A stretch of DNA of 64,000 bases from Onchocerca volvulus (lineage: Eukaryota; Nematoda; Chromadorea; Rhabditida; Onchocercidae). This document shows, one piece after another, positions 31,401-43,700 of the stretch (positions are counted from its first letter, which is position 1; each line of letters starts with the position of its first letter). The notes under the pieces were generated by a model, which saw nothing but the letters and a program-made list of their open reading frames with translations, was not told the origin of the DNA and searched no databases. The DNA lies in the NCBI GenBank assembly GCA_000499405.2, contig HG738138.1:24209097-24273096 (forward strand), given 5' to 3'. Made by a program: the position numbers and the translations under genes.

Positions 31401-34400
31401 TTACCCATGAGCAAAATAACATTTATACTATGAAAAGAAACTTTGAATGACTATCCTTTAATTTACAGGCAAAAAAAAAAAAAAGATTTTATGTATATCA
31501 CTTTTAACTTTATTACAAGGCGATAAAGAACTTGCAATCATAAATAGTACACGGAAAAAAAAAAAAACTAAAAATGAAGTAAAGGTTCAAATTAAGCTTC
31601 TAACCCTTCAATAATTGTTCATTCATTGAATTCCTCAACTGTATAATTTCATGCTGCAAGCCACTTATTTCTACTGCTAAACGTTCTGATTCCACCTAAA
31701 ATTTAATTATCCGCATTTTATTATATAAAAATTGCAACTGCAAAATTGCTAAATATTTTTTTTTCCATAAAATTGCAAAAAAAAAAAAAAAAAAAGGGAT
31801 GAAGACATCTGCAATAAATGAATCACTCGTCCTATATAATTGCACTCTTACCTTTTGTGCTGGACTACTCATTGCACGCATGACTTGCTGGTATTCTTGC
31901 TGAGCTTGCTCAAGCTTAGGGAATTTTTGAAGAAGAGCATTCAACACAACGAGGGCGCCTTGCGGCAAAGGACGATTAAGCATCGAAACATCGATTAGAC
32001 CTTTACTAACTGCGATACGGATCTGCAAACAATTTGGAATGAATAGCTCATAATTTTAGCTATAATTTTTATTGCAAAAAATTTCTCCAAAAATGATATA
32101 ACTATATGATTTAGGCTTTTAGATTTGCAAGTAACCATAAAAATTTTGTCAGAAGAAAATGGGTCAAATTGCCGCATTACTTTATGATCTATTTCTGTGA
32201 CAGTCAAGTATATCGAAACAACAGCCGAATTAAATTATACCCGATCGGCAATCTGCTGTGTAAGTGAAGTATAGGATGTTGTTCCTGTAATACCGTTACC
32301 TCCAATATCAGACCGAATCACTGCATTATCCAGTAAACCATGTATTCCAATGCCACCCACAGGAGGTCCAGATATCTGAAAAATAAATGTTGGTATTTAT
32401 TCGTTAATCAAAACTAAAATTCCTTTTTATCCATCACTTTTTCAATAATTCAAAAATATCGAGAGGCAGAGAAAATGATTTCATTCCTCCGTAAGTTTCA
32501 ATTACGAAATATTTCGATGTTTTCGTAATAAAAAGTATAAACAATGAACAACTTATGTCATAAAGCACTGACCAGATCTGGTGGATGATGGTTATCACCA
32601 ATATTATCGAGCTAAAAAATTACAAAATTCTCAAAAGTTAGAAGAGCTAATGATAAAATAAACGAAGTTTATGAGAAAATTATTGAATAAATGAATACTA
32701 CCTTATCAACCCACACATTGGGTTGTTGTTGCCATCGTTCCTGATGTCCTGCTGATGAAGGTTCTGGACGGGAAGCTACAAAAATAATTCATTATATTTG
32801 AGAAAACAGTAAAACAAATCGAAACAGCAGAATTTATTCATTTATACAATAATACAATAATAAGTAACAAAAAAAACTAAAATATCAGCCTGAGAACTTC
32901 TCAAAATATCAGAAAACTTGCAAATAAGAAAAAACACCTAATTCAAGTAATTATATTTTTACCGTCTGGCCATGGTCCATTACCAGTTGTCGTAGGAGTT
33001 GAAACGTTTGTTCCAGTTGCCGAACAGCAGGAACTTGTTGCATGTCCTGTGCCAGGACCACCGCTTATGCCACCATTGACGCCTGTACAAATAGCGCTAC
33101 CATTCGATGATATCGCAATGATATTCCAATCACCACCGCTTGGCATTGCACTTTGTATATGGGAATAATCATCAACTTCAGCTTCTTTCCAACGTTTTAT
33201 TTCCTGAAGAAAATTCTGTCATTTAATATTAGCTTGCATACAAATTTATATCAACAAAATGCATTATACAAGCAATTTTCAATATACTGAAAATTGTGAA
33301 TCATATATTCGAGAATTTCCCAACTTACTACCGGCTGTTGGCTTGGGTCACCCCAAATCGCGGTACCAGTATCACGTTGCACTTTCTTTTGCTTTGGATT
33401 TGGATCATGCCACATCATATCATTGTTCATTTCTTGCGGTTGTGGGGCAACCCACGGACCAGGAGTTTGAGGATTTGGGTCGTACTGTAAAGCAAATTTC
33501 GAGGTAATCAACTGAAAAAACGCTTAACAAATAAAACCAATCAAAAATATGCCAAAGACACAAATACTCTATGTTCTGCAATCTTTTGGGGCACAAATTT
33601 ATTTAACAAGAGAGGGATTTTGAGCTGAATAGAGTGAAAGGGATGAAACGGTGAGGGAAAAAATTTTGAAAAATTAACTGGAATTTCAAAAATTGAAAGC
33701 GAAGCTCTATAATCAAGATTCAATTTCTAAACAATATCAAAAAAAAAAAAGAAACTCGAAAACATATCTTGCCATGAAAGAGATCTTAAAATCAACCTGC
33801 TCACTGAGATTTGGTAATGCAGCGGCTGATGGTTGTTGTCCGATTGTCGGATTTTGGCCCCAAGCTGCTCCAACTTGCAGCGGCAATGCTGCAGCCGCTA
33901 GATGAGGTGCCATTGTAGTACTGGTCCAAGGTGCTGTTGTAGCATCGTGACGATGATGTGCTGCTGCTGCGGCAGCTACAACTGCTGCAGCTGTAGCCCA
34001 ATCGGGGCCTGTCGCACTTGATGTAGCAGCAGCATGTACTGGCCATTGAGTAGCAGCTGTAAGAAAAAGATTAAAAAGTTGGTCTTAATAGGAAGCAAAG
34101 TTGGCTGCTTAGTGTCTTGGCTATTAGATTCTCCCTGGAATACATTATAGTACATTCCCACATCAGCTGTTATCATTTCCTCACTGGAATAAGTATTCAG
34201 TTTCATCAAATAAATGAAATTATGACGTTATCAGATAAATGAATAAAAAAAAAAAAAAGATATAAAAGAACTTTAAGGCGACAAATAAAAAACTTACGTG
34301 GAACCCAACGCGTATTTGGTGCACCAGCTGAACCCCATTCAGCTGCTGATAATTTCGCATCACTAGTACCATGTATGCTGCTAAAGCCTGCCAAACTACT

Positions 34401-35711
34401 CGTATCCCAAGGAGTTTGCTGCAATAACTCTAAGTAGTAGCTGAATACATTCCAACTTGACTAATTTGACTATTGTTCCAAAAAAGAAATTGAGTCTTAA
34501 TCAGAAATCAATAACACTGAAATAGTACCAACTACTTCACTGAAATCAATAAATGGTCATCTGGAATGAAAAAAAAAAGGGATCGAACGAATCGATTCTT
34601 TCTCCAACTCACTTGATCTACTTTCACTTGATTCCATTGCTGCTGCTGTTGATCGTATCGTCCCTGCACCTGACCCTGTCCACTACGTCCAAACATATTT
34701 TTCTTTGCATGTTCAGCATACGTAGAACCACTTGTTCCTGTATTTGGTGACGGTGTGCCTGGCCACTATAATAGGTAATTCATACAAAGGACGAAGATCA
34801 AACATTTGATGCTAAAATCAGGGAAAATTAAATAAACTATGATTTAAAAATCAGTTTGACATTGGAAGAATAATTACCATTTACTAGGATCTATTAGTGC
34901 AAATTAAGCCTCAAAAATGACCCAGCATTCCATGAAAGTCGAACAATTATCAAATTCTTTTACTCTCCAAACAATTTGATTTGAATATATTCTTTTACTC
35001 TCCAAACAATTTGCGCTCATGGATCCTATGCTTTCCCGTTCGCTAATACTGAGTTTAGCGAGAAAGGATGCTTACCTGTTGCGGAGCAGCTGTAAGTGGC
35101 CAAGGATGAGGTGGACTTGGACCACCTGCGACATGTGGTCCCCACTGTGCACCTTGTGCATTCCATTGCTGTGCTTGATGATGGTCAAGCCATCGCTGTT
35201 GATTCCCTGCACCTCCACGCTGATCATTTACCCGTACACCTAAAAAACATTCGTATCTTTATAACATCATCATAATAACATTATGAAAATGCAAAAATTT
35301 CCAAAAATTTTTTTAATGATCTAGTTAAATTTGTAACACAGCATACCAAGTCGACAACTTAATTATCAATTAGAAGTGATTAAATAAACTTAAAAGTTCC
35401 ATTAAACTACATTTTCAAGCAAAAAGTTAGATTACTTGGTGTAATGATGTTCACATTATTTTAATAATTTGATTCTAGTTCTGATACAAAATTCAATACA
35501 ATCCAATCCTTATGTATTCCAATGAATAGATTAATTAATTAATTGATCTTTAGAATAGATTATATAGATTCAATTAACCACTGAATGATGGCTGAGATCC
35601 TGTCGCAGCACCACTACCAGAACCGGCTGATGAACCACCATTGGCACCACTCGATCCAGAACTAGACATTGCTGAGTTACGAACACCGCCACCACTTCCA
35701 CCAGGCCACAT
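28489..35711 (-). CDS. GW182/TNRC6-family miRNA silencing scaffold
   Basis: Nineteen exons: 35711-35579, 35239-35076, 34765-34613, 34427-34298, 34056-33797, 33484-33332, 33203-32963, 32775-32702, 32611-32573, 32375-32241, 32022-31852, 31695-31605, 31311-31190, 31001-30866, 30584-30382, 30212-30015, 29644-29357, 29152-29008, 28742-28489. Total 3090 nt, 1029 residues. The ATG directly follows an in-frame TAA. The N half is Gly/Ala/Gln-rich with dispersed Trp (QWGPH, EWGSAG, AWGQNP, IWGDPSQ, GPWPDG, NVWVDK), the Argonaute-hook pattern. A central TNRC6-like block (RIAVSKGLI...LNRPLPQGALVVLNALLQ) is followed by a coiled stretch. A PAM2-like QEFVPGKKWEW should bind PABP. An RRM-like domain runs from WIFVQLHGVNEKQV to TESEMDRLLKP, then a tail with EQWMFGTGA. 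By family it links Argonaute to CCR4-NOT deadenylation in the cytoplasm. Confidence 0.93.
28724..28742 (-). other. Two competing in-frame 3' splice sites in the GW182-like last exon
   Basis: After the donor at 29007, acceptor TATCCAG (exon from 28742) and acceptor CTTTTGCAG (exon from 28724) are both in phase and differ by 18 nt (six residues, KKTFAV plus a junction change). A third, strong AG at 28798-28797 gives an immediate TGA. I used 28742 because the longer form completes an RRM-like final strand. Confidence 0.55.
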
Positions 35712-36910
35712 TTATTGAGCTAGCAAAGGCGTTCCAATTTTAGGCTTCAAGTGCGTTTACAATTATTTTATTATACCTGTTATTTAACCTAAAAAAAAGA
35801 AAATTTCTCGCAAACAAATAAGAGTTTAACATTGGAAAAATTGCGTAGTTTCGTAAATATATTTAATTACAATTTTCATCGATCTGAACTGCACTAACAA
35901 ACTGAATATCTAAAACAAATGAAATCAATGAGTATTTGACAATTTTAAAAATATTAAACTTCTTTTTTTTAATAAAGTAAACAAAGTGGTATATTCCCGA
36001 ATCACTTCAACTCCAATTCTTGCAGGTGCAAAAAAAATTATTAGAAGCAGTCAGCACTACTATCGTTACAAAGTATATTAGTGAAGATGAAATAAGGTAT
36101 GAGATTTGCGTAGAGAAAGACAGCATAAAAAATTATCTTAGGAAAATATAAAGTTTGGAGAAATAAAAATAAAATTTCGGTTGAAATACCTGAAAAAAAT
36201 TTCAACTGTAACATCTGAAATATCGCTTTCTTTTTCTCTTAAGAACTTTTATGAAAACAATTTGCGGGGTCACAGTATCTCTTCTTGTTTCTCCATGAGA
36301 ACCATGAGCCCTGATTTTACGAAAATTTTAGAATCAATCTGTTTTATCACCATCAGCAAATACAATGAATAAAAATGACGATCTTGCCTTGTCGAGAATG
36401 TTTTGCTTTGCTTCCTTTAAAAAAAATTATTGTTGAGTCTAATGTTAAGGAATGCAACCTTGAGATACAATTTTCGGAATTCAACATATCTAATAAGCCT
36501 CGATAGCAAGGCGATCTGACAGGATCATGTTTTTCTAACTATCACTATAAGCATAAATTTCGATCCGGAATTCTTTCATGATATTGCAATATATCCCATA
36601 TGAAATTTTATAAGAAAATCAATTATGATTGGAAGATCAGATCAAATATGATATTTGCACAAATAAAAGTAAGATAGAAGAAGTGGAATGAAAGTGATCG
36701 CATAGCTCTGAAAACTTTCAACCAGAATTGAGATAATATCATCGTTCTAATAATTCCTTCCATCTCATCGGTGAAAATATCGCCATCTGTCGGGCAGAAG
36801 AAATATTCCTGTCGATCATGTTAATTTATTTCACAAATCTTGTTTTTATCAGTTTTCACTTATTCAGATACTTTTGCGGAATATATTTTTGGAATCTTCT
36901 TTCGAATCCA

Positions 36911-37008
36911 GGAATTTTCTCTGCATTTCTCGATCTTTGCCTACATTTCGAGGACTTCAGAATTTTCCTCTGCATTACTGAATCTTTTTTTTCATATTTG
37001 CAAATCTT
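36911..37008. repeat. Two diverged ~50-bp tandem units
   Basis: Both begin CAGAATTTTCxCTGCAT or a close variant, continue with ATCTTT and a pyrimidine-rich stretch with ATTT, and end in CTT. About two thirds of positions agree. Confidence 0.55.
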
Positions 37009-37376
37009 GGCATGCATTTTTAAATTTCATCTTGCAGCTGTGAACTTCTCCTACACATCAAAATTTCTTAATTTTGGATCTACTCATACATGCAGAAATA
37101 CTCATTTCGTCTACTTATCAACTTTTCTGATCAGAAAGAGATATTACTTGAGATATATCCGAATAAGAGCGCATGAATATGAAACAATAAGGATAGGACA
37201 TTTTAGAAATGATTTAAATTTTACTGGATACCAAACTGAACAAAATTTAAATCATTTTGTTCAAAGTTAAAAATGACTCAAATGATTAATAATACATAGG
37301 CCACTTCGAGATAAGCCAAGAATTTGATAAGATATACTGATAAGAAATGACAAACTGGAATATAAACATAATTATA

Positions 37377-37429
37377 TGCTGTTGCAGCAAAAGTAATCTG
37401 TACAAATGACAGATTACTGCAGCAATAGC
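37377..37429. repeat. Stem-loop with a perfect 10-bp inner stem
   Basis: AGTAATCTGT (37392-37401) pairs exactly with ACAGATTACT (37409-37418) around a 7-nt loop. The outer GCTGTTGC and GCAATAGC add about eight more pairs after a small asymmetric bulge. No annotated RNA family is recognised. Confidence 0.6.
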
Positions 37430-38239
37430 GATAGATAGGGAATTGGATAACGGACGTATAATACGTATCCGTATACGAGACAATGGAATAAATAGCAATC
37501 TAACTGATAGTTCATTGATAAGAGATGTAAAGACGATGACGATAATATCATCCAGACATATTTATATTTTCACTTTTAACAGCAACAAACAGCAACAGAC
37601 AAAACTGCAATGAAATATATGTGCCGGATGTAATTAATTAACAACAATGAAATGAGTATTGAATTAAATTTAAAATGAAATAATAAAACGAGGGAAAACT
37701 GGCAATAAAATAAAAATCGATATATCCCGAGATATCTTATGATTTTAGTAATATTAAGCAAAAATAAACGCTTGCAGTTATCATCAACAGAGATCAAAAC
37801 CAATCCTTAGAATGTGCAGTTTTATTTGCGGCATTAACAATAAACAAGAAATTTGACTTTAAGAAAAAAAAAAACAAGCAATACTTTACATGTTTTTTCG
37901 TAACTTCGTCGCATAAATCTTGCAAATTTAAAAAAAAAAAAATGTCGTCCGTAAATAATGTCAAGGTGGGAAAGCTCTCATCGAAGGATAATGACGGAAA
38001 GAGATAATATAAAAGATTTGAGTTGCAATAATTCCTCAATTATAACTGATAACATTGTACATTTTATCAGAATCTAACAATTTTAAAAAACGAAAAATTG
38101 AGTTTAAAAATAATAACAAGCGATATGCATTTTAACGTATTTTACACATTTCTATGTAACTCCAATTTTATGAATTCGAAAAAATTTCACTTGTGAAAGA
38201 AGTTAAATAAGATGGAAGTAATAAATAACGGTAAAGAAT

Positions 38240-38495
38240 GATGTGGAGGTAACTGATAATGTGGAGGAATTTAAAAGAGAAGTTGATAGCGTGGAAAAAA
38301 CTGATAACGTGAAGGAATAACATAAAAGAAGTTAATGTGGAAGAGTAACGTAGTTGATAACGTGGAAGTTGATAATATGGAAGAAATTGGTAACGTGAAG
38401 AAAAACGCAGAAGAAGTTGATAATGTGGAAAAAAAAAAAAAAAAACGTGGAAGAATAATGTGAGAAATTGATAATATGGAAGAATTGCGTTGCAT
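38240..38495. repeat. Degenerate minisatellite, core GTTGATAAxGTGGAAGAA
   Basis: At least eight irregular copies of a 15-25 bp purine-rich unit built on TTGATAA(C/T)GTGGAA, spaced by GAATAAC-like linkers. One copy contains an A-run (about 38430-38445). The translated frames are repetitive and not coding. Confidence 0.8.
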
Positions 38496-38734
38496 TAATG
38501 CTATATGTCGGATACGTATTACAACAATTCAATCACTTTTTATGCAAATATTTCCTAGCAAAACCGGAGAATAAAGACAGAAGAAAAAATGGAACATGAT
38601 GAAGTACCGCAATTCCCGGGATATCTCAGATAAACAATCGATAATACACCACTTCGTCACCATCCATCAATTTATCCATCTCAAATGCCTCAGCAAAATA
38701 CCAAAGGACTACTAAGGTGTAAGAGATGTAAACA

Positions 38735-38900
38735 ACAATGCGCGCGCCCCCTACCGCAGCAGCACACTTCGTCTCTATCTCATCGCTGCTGCTGCATGCA
38801 AAGAGAGGCGATTTGAGTGGGCGTGCGAGCGTGCGTGCATGCGTGCGTACCATTTGTCTGTCTGTCTGCACCTCTGTCCGTCTTGTCGGTCGGGTGCATC
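38735..38900. other. CpG-rich patch with CGTG/CATG and CTGT simple repeats
   Basis: Base composition changes abruptly from about 70% AT to GC-rich, with GCGCGCGCCCC, GCGTGCGAGCGTGCGTGC and (CTGT)n. It lies 3 kb upstream of the GW182-like start. It could be a promoter, an alternative first exon or just simple sequence. Confidence 0.5.
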
Positions 38901-39245
38901 GATACTATGTCCGTCCCTCAAATTATATCAATGCATTCCACATGCTGTCGGTGACATACCTAATTGATATATGTGTGTGTGTATGTGTCGGTGAAACAGA
39001 CAAACAGACGGACAAACATTCGCTCACCACACGTACGCGAGATGCAATTCGCAATTCGATCGATCCGCTGTATATATGTGAATGACATACATATACATAT
39101 ATTCTCATTACAAGGGACCATTCAGATGCTGCCTGATCGTAACAGGTCGCATCGTTGACCTCTGCGATTGATCATCCGTCGTCTGCGATCTAGGGGACGA
39201 GTAATAAATCTAACAATAATTTATTGTATAATGCATAATGTAACG

Positions 39246-39475
39246 TACGTTAGCATGCAACATGCAACGTGTGAGGTGACGCGCATTAGTATTCAACATG
39301 CAACGCATTGCATAGCATATGCCATGAAACACATAAGATGACATATATTAACGTGCGATATGCAACGTATAAGGTGACGTGTATTAGCATGCAAAGTATA
39401 AGGTGACGTGTATTAGCATGTAACGTATAAGATGACGTGTATTAGCATGCAACGTATAAGATGACGTGTATTAGT
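39246..39475. repeat. 29-bp tandem array with a TGACGTG core
   Basis: Four nearly identical 29-bp units occupy 39360-39388, 39389-39417, 39418-39446 and 39447-39475, with decayed copies back to about 39246. Every intact unit contains (A/G)TGACGTGTATTAGC. TGACGTG is the core of CREB/ATF and XBP1-type bZIP sites. Confidence 0.9.
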
Positions 39476-40320
39476 GTTTGTTTCACACACTAATCCTTTC
39501 CATGAACAAAATTTGCAACGTATTTAAAAGCCCTAGAGATGTACAAGATTGAGATATATGAAGTACCATTTGCCCATCGAACATGCTCCTTGTCACCAAT
39601 AATCCCATACTGCATCCATGCATGCATGCATGCAAAGCTCCCACATGTGATCTTTGCACTTCCCAACATGCGACCTTTGCTCTATCGCACATCCACATCA
39701 GAGATGACCATAGCGTATTTGGGCAGAGAAAAAAAAAAGTGCGGGAAAAAAATTTGACAAAAAAGTGGCCATATTTAAGCGCATTTATGTGTATACGTGC
39801 ATCACGTATGCGTCATCTGTACACATAAATAATACGTACGTGAGCTTCACGTAGTCTTTAATTTATCAGATGCTTCAAATGTCCCATCTTCGAAATGTAT
39901 TGGAAAGAGAATTGGAAGAACGAAAGGCGGGAAATTTGTCGAAAATAAGCAAAAAGTTTTTTAATTTATAGAAATTCTTCGAAAATAAGCAAAAAAAACA
40001 GACGAAATTTCTCTTCGAGAGACAGAAATTTGTTTCTCTTAATGAATTTCTTTCTTCTCTTTTTCTAATGTCAATAACAAAAAGTGAATTATTGCGCGTC
40101 GTACGTAGAATTCATGAAAGAAGTGCCGAAATATTCATTGATGGCAACTAAACATTTTTTTTATATTTTGAGCCCGCTCGCAACTTCACGTCAAACTTTG
40201 CGAACATTTCCATTAGAACGCACTGAAATCGGCCAAATTGACCAAACAGATTGGGAAGAAATGGAGCAATTCAGATGGCATCTGAAGCTGCTCTCTAGAA
40301 GGCAGTAAAGGAAATAACCA

Positions 40321-40490
40321 TCTCATTAAGTTAGATCTAAGTAAACGCCTCATCAAGTTAGACGGAAGTAAATGCCTCATCAAGTTGGCCTCATCAAATT
40401 AAACTTAAGCAAATGTTTATCAAATTAAACCTAAGCAAAAATTTCATCAAGTTAAACCTAAGTAAACACTTCATCAAGTTAAACCTTCCA
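40321..40490. repeat. Minisatellite, unit about 27-30 bp
   Basis: About six copies built on CTCATCAAGTTAxACxTAAG followed by (T/C)AAA and a short variable end. Copies differ by substitutions and small deletions. Confidence 0.85.
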
Positions 40491-41031
40491 TCAAAAATTC
40501 ATTTTGAAGATTTCGATGATTTTGGGAATTTTCCATATTTTAGGAAGGAATTTCAGAGAAGGAAAGTGATTTCATACTGATAAATAACATTATGTACGGA
40601 TTCGTTAACATACAGAATGCAGAATAATGAATTCCATGCATCAAAACGAAGAATGCAAGCACAAAATGAAGTTCTCCCATTAAAGGTCAACATTTGAAAG
40701 TTCTCTCACAAAGGTCAACAATCACCTTGAGGAGCTGAAAAGATTTGGGAAGAGAACGAGGAGTGAGACAGAAATTATGCTATCTCCATCAGGTATAAAA
40801 TCGATTTTATCTTTACCTTTGAAAGAAAAAAAGTAAGGGAATTTGTTCATATTTTTTGCATTTTTGAATTTCGTTTTTTTTTTCTTTTTTTTTTTTTGCT
40901 TTTATTTTTTAGCCAAAGATTCAATGTAGTAAAATTACTAGGCCAATAACATGTGCGTCAGAATTATTCGATGCTATGAATCTGTTAAAAATTCTAGGCG
41001 CTAAACTAAAATAGAGGCAATATTTGTAAAT

Positions 41032-41173
41032 TGTCTGTGAGTCCAGATCTTGCAAAAGTGTCAAAAGATGGGCCATAAAAACGTGGCCTTAGATGATTAA
41101 AATGTCTGTGAATTCTAGGCTATAAAAAAATACCATAAGACGGTCCATGAAAATGAGGTCTTAGATGATTTTA
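41032..41173. repeat. 71-bp tandem duplication
   Basis: Copies 41032-41102 and 41103-41173 both begin TGTCTGTGA and end xTTAGATGATT plus a few bases. The interior has diverged by roughly a third. Confidence 0.8.
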
Positions 41174-43700
41174 CTGGAGAAATCATCTGTAACTGTGATC
41201 AAGAAGTGATCTAAATCATAAATACATTTGTGATGCTTCCAGTTAGGAATCTGAAAGCTTATACAGTGGTATTCGTTTGATACACTTTTCTTGATTCTGA
41301 TTCAATTAACCATTAGAAATTTCACTTTTGGATATTTATTTTAAAATCATATTATTGCTGTCATATCATTTATTATATAAAAAAGTAAAAATTAAGGCAA
41401 ATTATGAGTAATATGCAAATTACCGTCACAATTTTTTATTTAATGATATTTTTAAAAAGTTTTTTTTTTTGATTATTAAAATGCTGATAGTTTACTCATA
41501 TTGCATAGTTTATGCAAACCATCAATTTATTCTTTAATTCACTACGATATCCATAACGATCAATTAGTAATAATGAATTCAATCATCTGACCTTTCTCCA
41601 TCGAAGAGGTCAAAAGCTATACTATTCAGTGGCAAAGATCGATTTCTTGATTTAACGTAATTTAACGTGATTCAATGTCTTTAAATCGATTATAAATTTC
41701 ATAAAATTAACCCTGATAATATATATAATAAAATTATGTAGAAATTACTGGAAAAATGTTCTCATTTTTTCCGGATCATTAAATTACGAGAGCAATATCC
41801 ATAAATCACACTAATCTGGGTCACTTTCTTGTCAACTTTCCCTCTTTAACCATCTCTTTTCTCATCAATTTGTCTTTCAAATGATCAAATAATTGAATCA
41901 GAAGTCAAAAATCATTTAATTTTACATGTAAAACATTATTCACCGATTCTATAATTATTTTTTTCTTGAAAGATCTTCTAGAATTTCTTCTTGATCAACA
42001 ACACAACTAATTTTCAGTATTTCCGTTATAGTACTATTCCTAGTTATAGTAACTTATCAGTTTTTCTCTTCTGTTTTGCTAGATTAATCCAGTTCAGGAT
42101 GGAAATTCATGACGATTCTTTTGTGTCAAATTTCAATCTTTATTACCAGATATTTCCGGTCAGGTAACAGATATCAAAATTATTTGTATTTTATTTACAA
42201 TGATACAGTATCGGTCGAAAACTGTCTCCATTTTCAACCGTCAAAGAAGTTGAACAAATTTTTCGAATTGGTATTTCTGTATCTCTCCTGCAGATTTGAG
42301 ATATCAAAATCGAATTCTAATTTAAAAAGTTTTTATTGATTAAAATCTGTAAAGTGATATATTTTGTTGTTACTGATATTTTGGGCACTTTCAGGAACAT
42401 TATTTTGCATTCATTATCTTTTGCAATACTTTTTTTATCCCATAATTTATATTCTTATTAATTAATTATCCATCAGAATCATCAAATCATTTTTTTTTTT
42501 CATATGCATAAAATATCACGATCACGTTGACACGCTGAAGACTTGAAATAATTAGAAATGGAATGGAGAAAGCGAAAATTCTATTCACTAAAATTCTCTC
42601 AAACTTATGATACAACTGTGTGATGCTACGTTGTATTCAATCAACCGTACTTACTAATTGATCGTTAATGAATCACTTGAACGTGTGATACTGACTTCTC
42701 GTTTTTGCGTGAATTCTGAACGTATGAACGTGTTCCATTCCTTTTTTTGTATTCAATTCTTATATATAAAATATTGTTCAAAATATATTAAATGTGTTGA
42801 AAATAGTGAAATAACTGAAAGGAAAGAAATCATTTAATTTAAAAGTATTCACAATGAATGAATGCATCGAATGACTTCGAAAATAACTGATATATCAAAT
42901 CGACAAACTAAACTAAGTAAAAAAAAAAAAATAGTGAAAACAATGTTTCCGAATTCTCAAGAATATTTTTTTTTTTTTTTAAATATATTCAAAAAAAACT
43001 TAAATTTTCAGGATTTGTAGATATCATTTATATATGCAAATATTTACAAGTACTTCTCTGATAATAAAATAATTTAAACCAATCAAAAAAGATTACAATT
43101 ATTTATTTAATCTTTTTTTCTTTTTTCATAAAGCGTTAACTTTCGGCAGTTTTGATAATTAAGCGAAGCAATTAATTAAATTGTCAATTTTACGAGACAA
43201 ATTAGCTTCATGTATCTCATCCTACATTCATCATTGATTATTTAACATGTGAATCCAATTTTTAATACATCGTTTGACTTTCTTGCTAATACAAAGATTA
43301 CTTAAATTCTTGAATCTTTGTGCAAACTTTATTCCAATCTAAATGAAAAGAATCTGAATCCACAGGCATTTTTGTTTATTTAAAGCATTGATTGGATATC
43401 AGGTGGATTCGAAGTATTATCATTTGAAATATCTAGATATCTGCATATCATTCGCCTATTGAAATGAATTTGTTGCTTTACTAAAATTTTTATTTGTTTA
43501 TTTTTTTCACACGAGAAGGTCGAAATTTTTTTTTCTTTTTTTTATAAACAAAATTTTCCAGTCAAAATGAAATTATGATTGAAGAATTTCTTCATCAAAA
43601 GTGAACTGATATCATCGAGACTTTTTGTAGAATCAAACTTTACACGTAGTTTTTTTTTTTTTTTTGACATGAAAAATAATTTCGTTTAAAATTTTTAATT

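Larger units (their letters stand above)
35712..38239. other. Intergenic upstream of the GW182-like gene
   Basis: AT-rich, with no supported gene. A 150-codon open frame at 36818-37270 (plus) runs through two diverged copies of a roughly 50-bp unit (about 36911-37008) and has no recognisable family. A hairpin lies at 37377-37429. The promoter of the minus-strand GW182-like gene should be near 35712-36500. Confidence 0.5.
38496..43700. other. Gene-poor, repeat-rich intergenic stretch
   Basis: About 5.2 kb without a gene I can support. It contains a CpG-richer patch (38735-38900), a 29-bp tandem array (39246-39475), an ATGC run (39618-39633), a 27-30 bp minisatellite (40321-40490) and a 71-bp duplication (41032-41173). 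The rest is AT-rich sequence with poly-T tracts. A 74-codon frame at 40084-40308 (plus) has no family resemblance. Confidence 0.5.

Noticed and set aside
36818..37270. 150-codon open frame, plus strand
   Set aside because: It is the longest non-genic frame but is Phe/Leu-rich, runs through two diverged copies of a non-triplet ~50-bp repeat, has no family resemblance and lacks splice or start context.
40084..40308. 75-codon plus frame with a fairly protein-like second half
   Set aside because: No family and no splice partners; it ends at the edge of a minisatellite.
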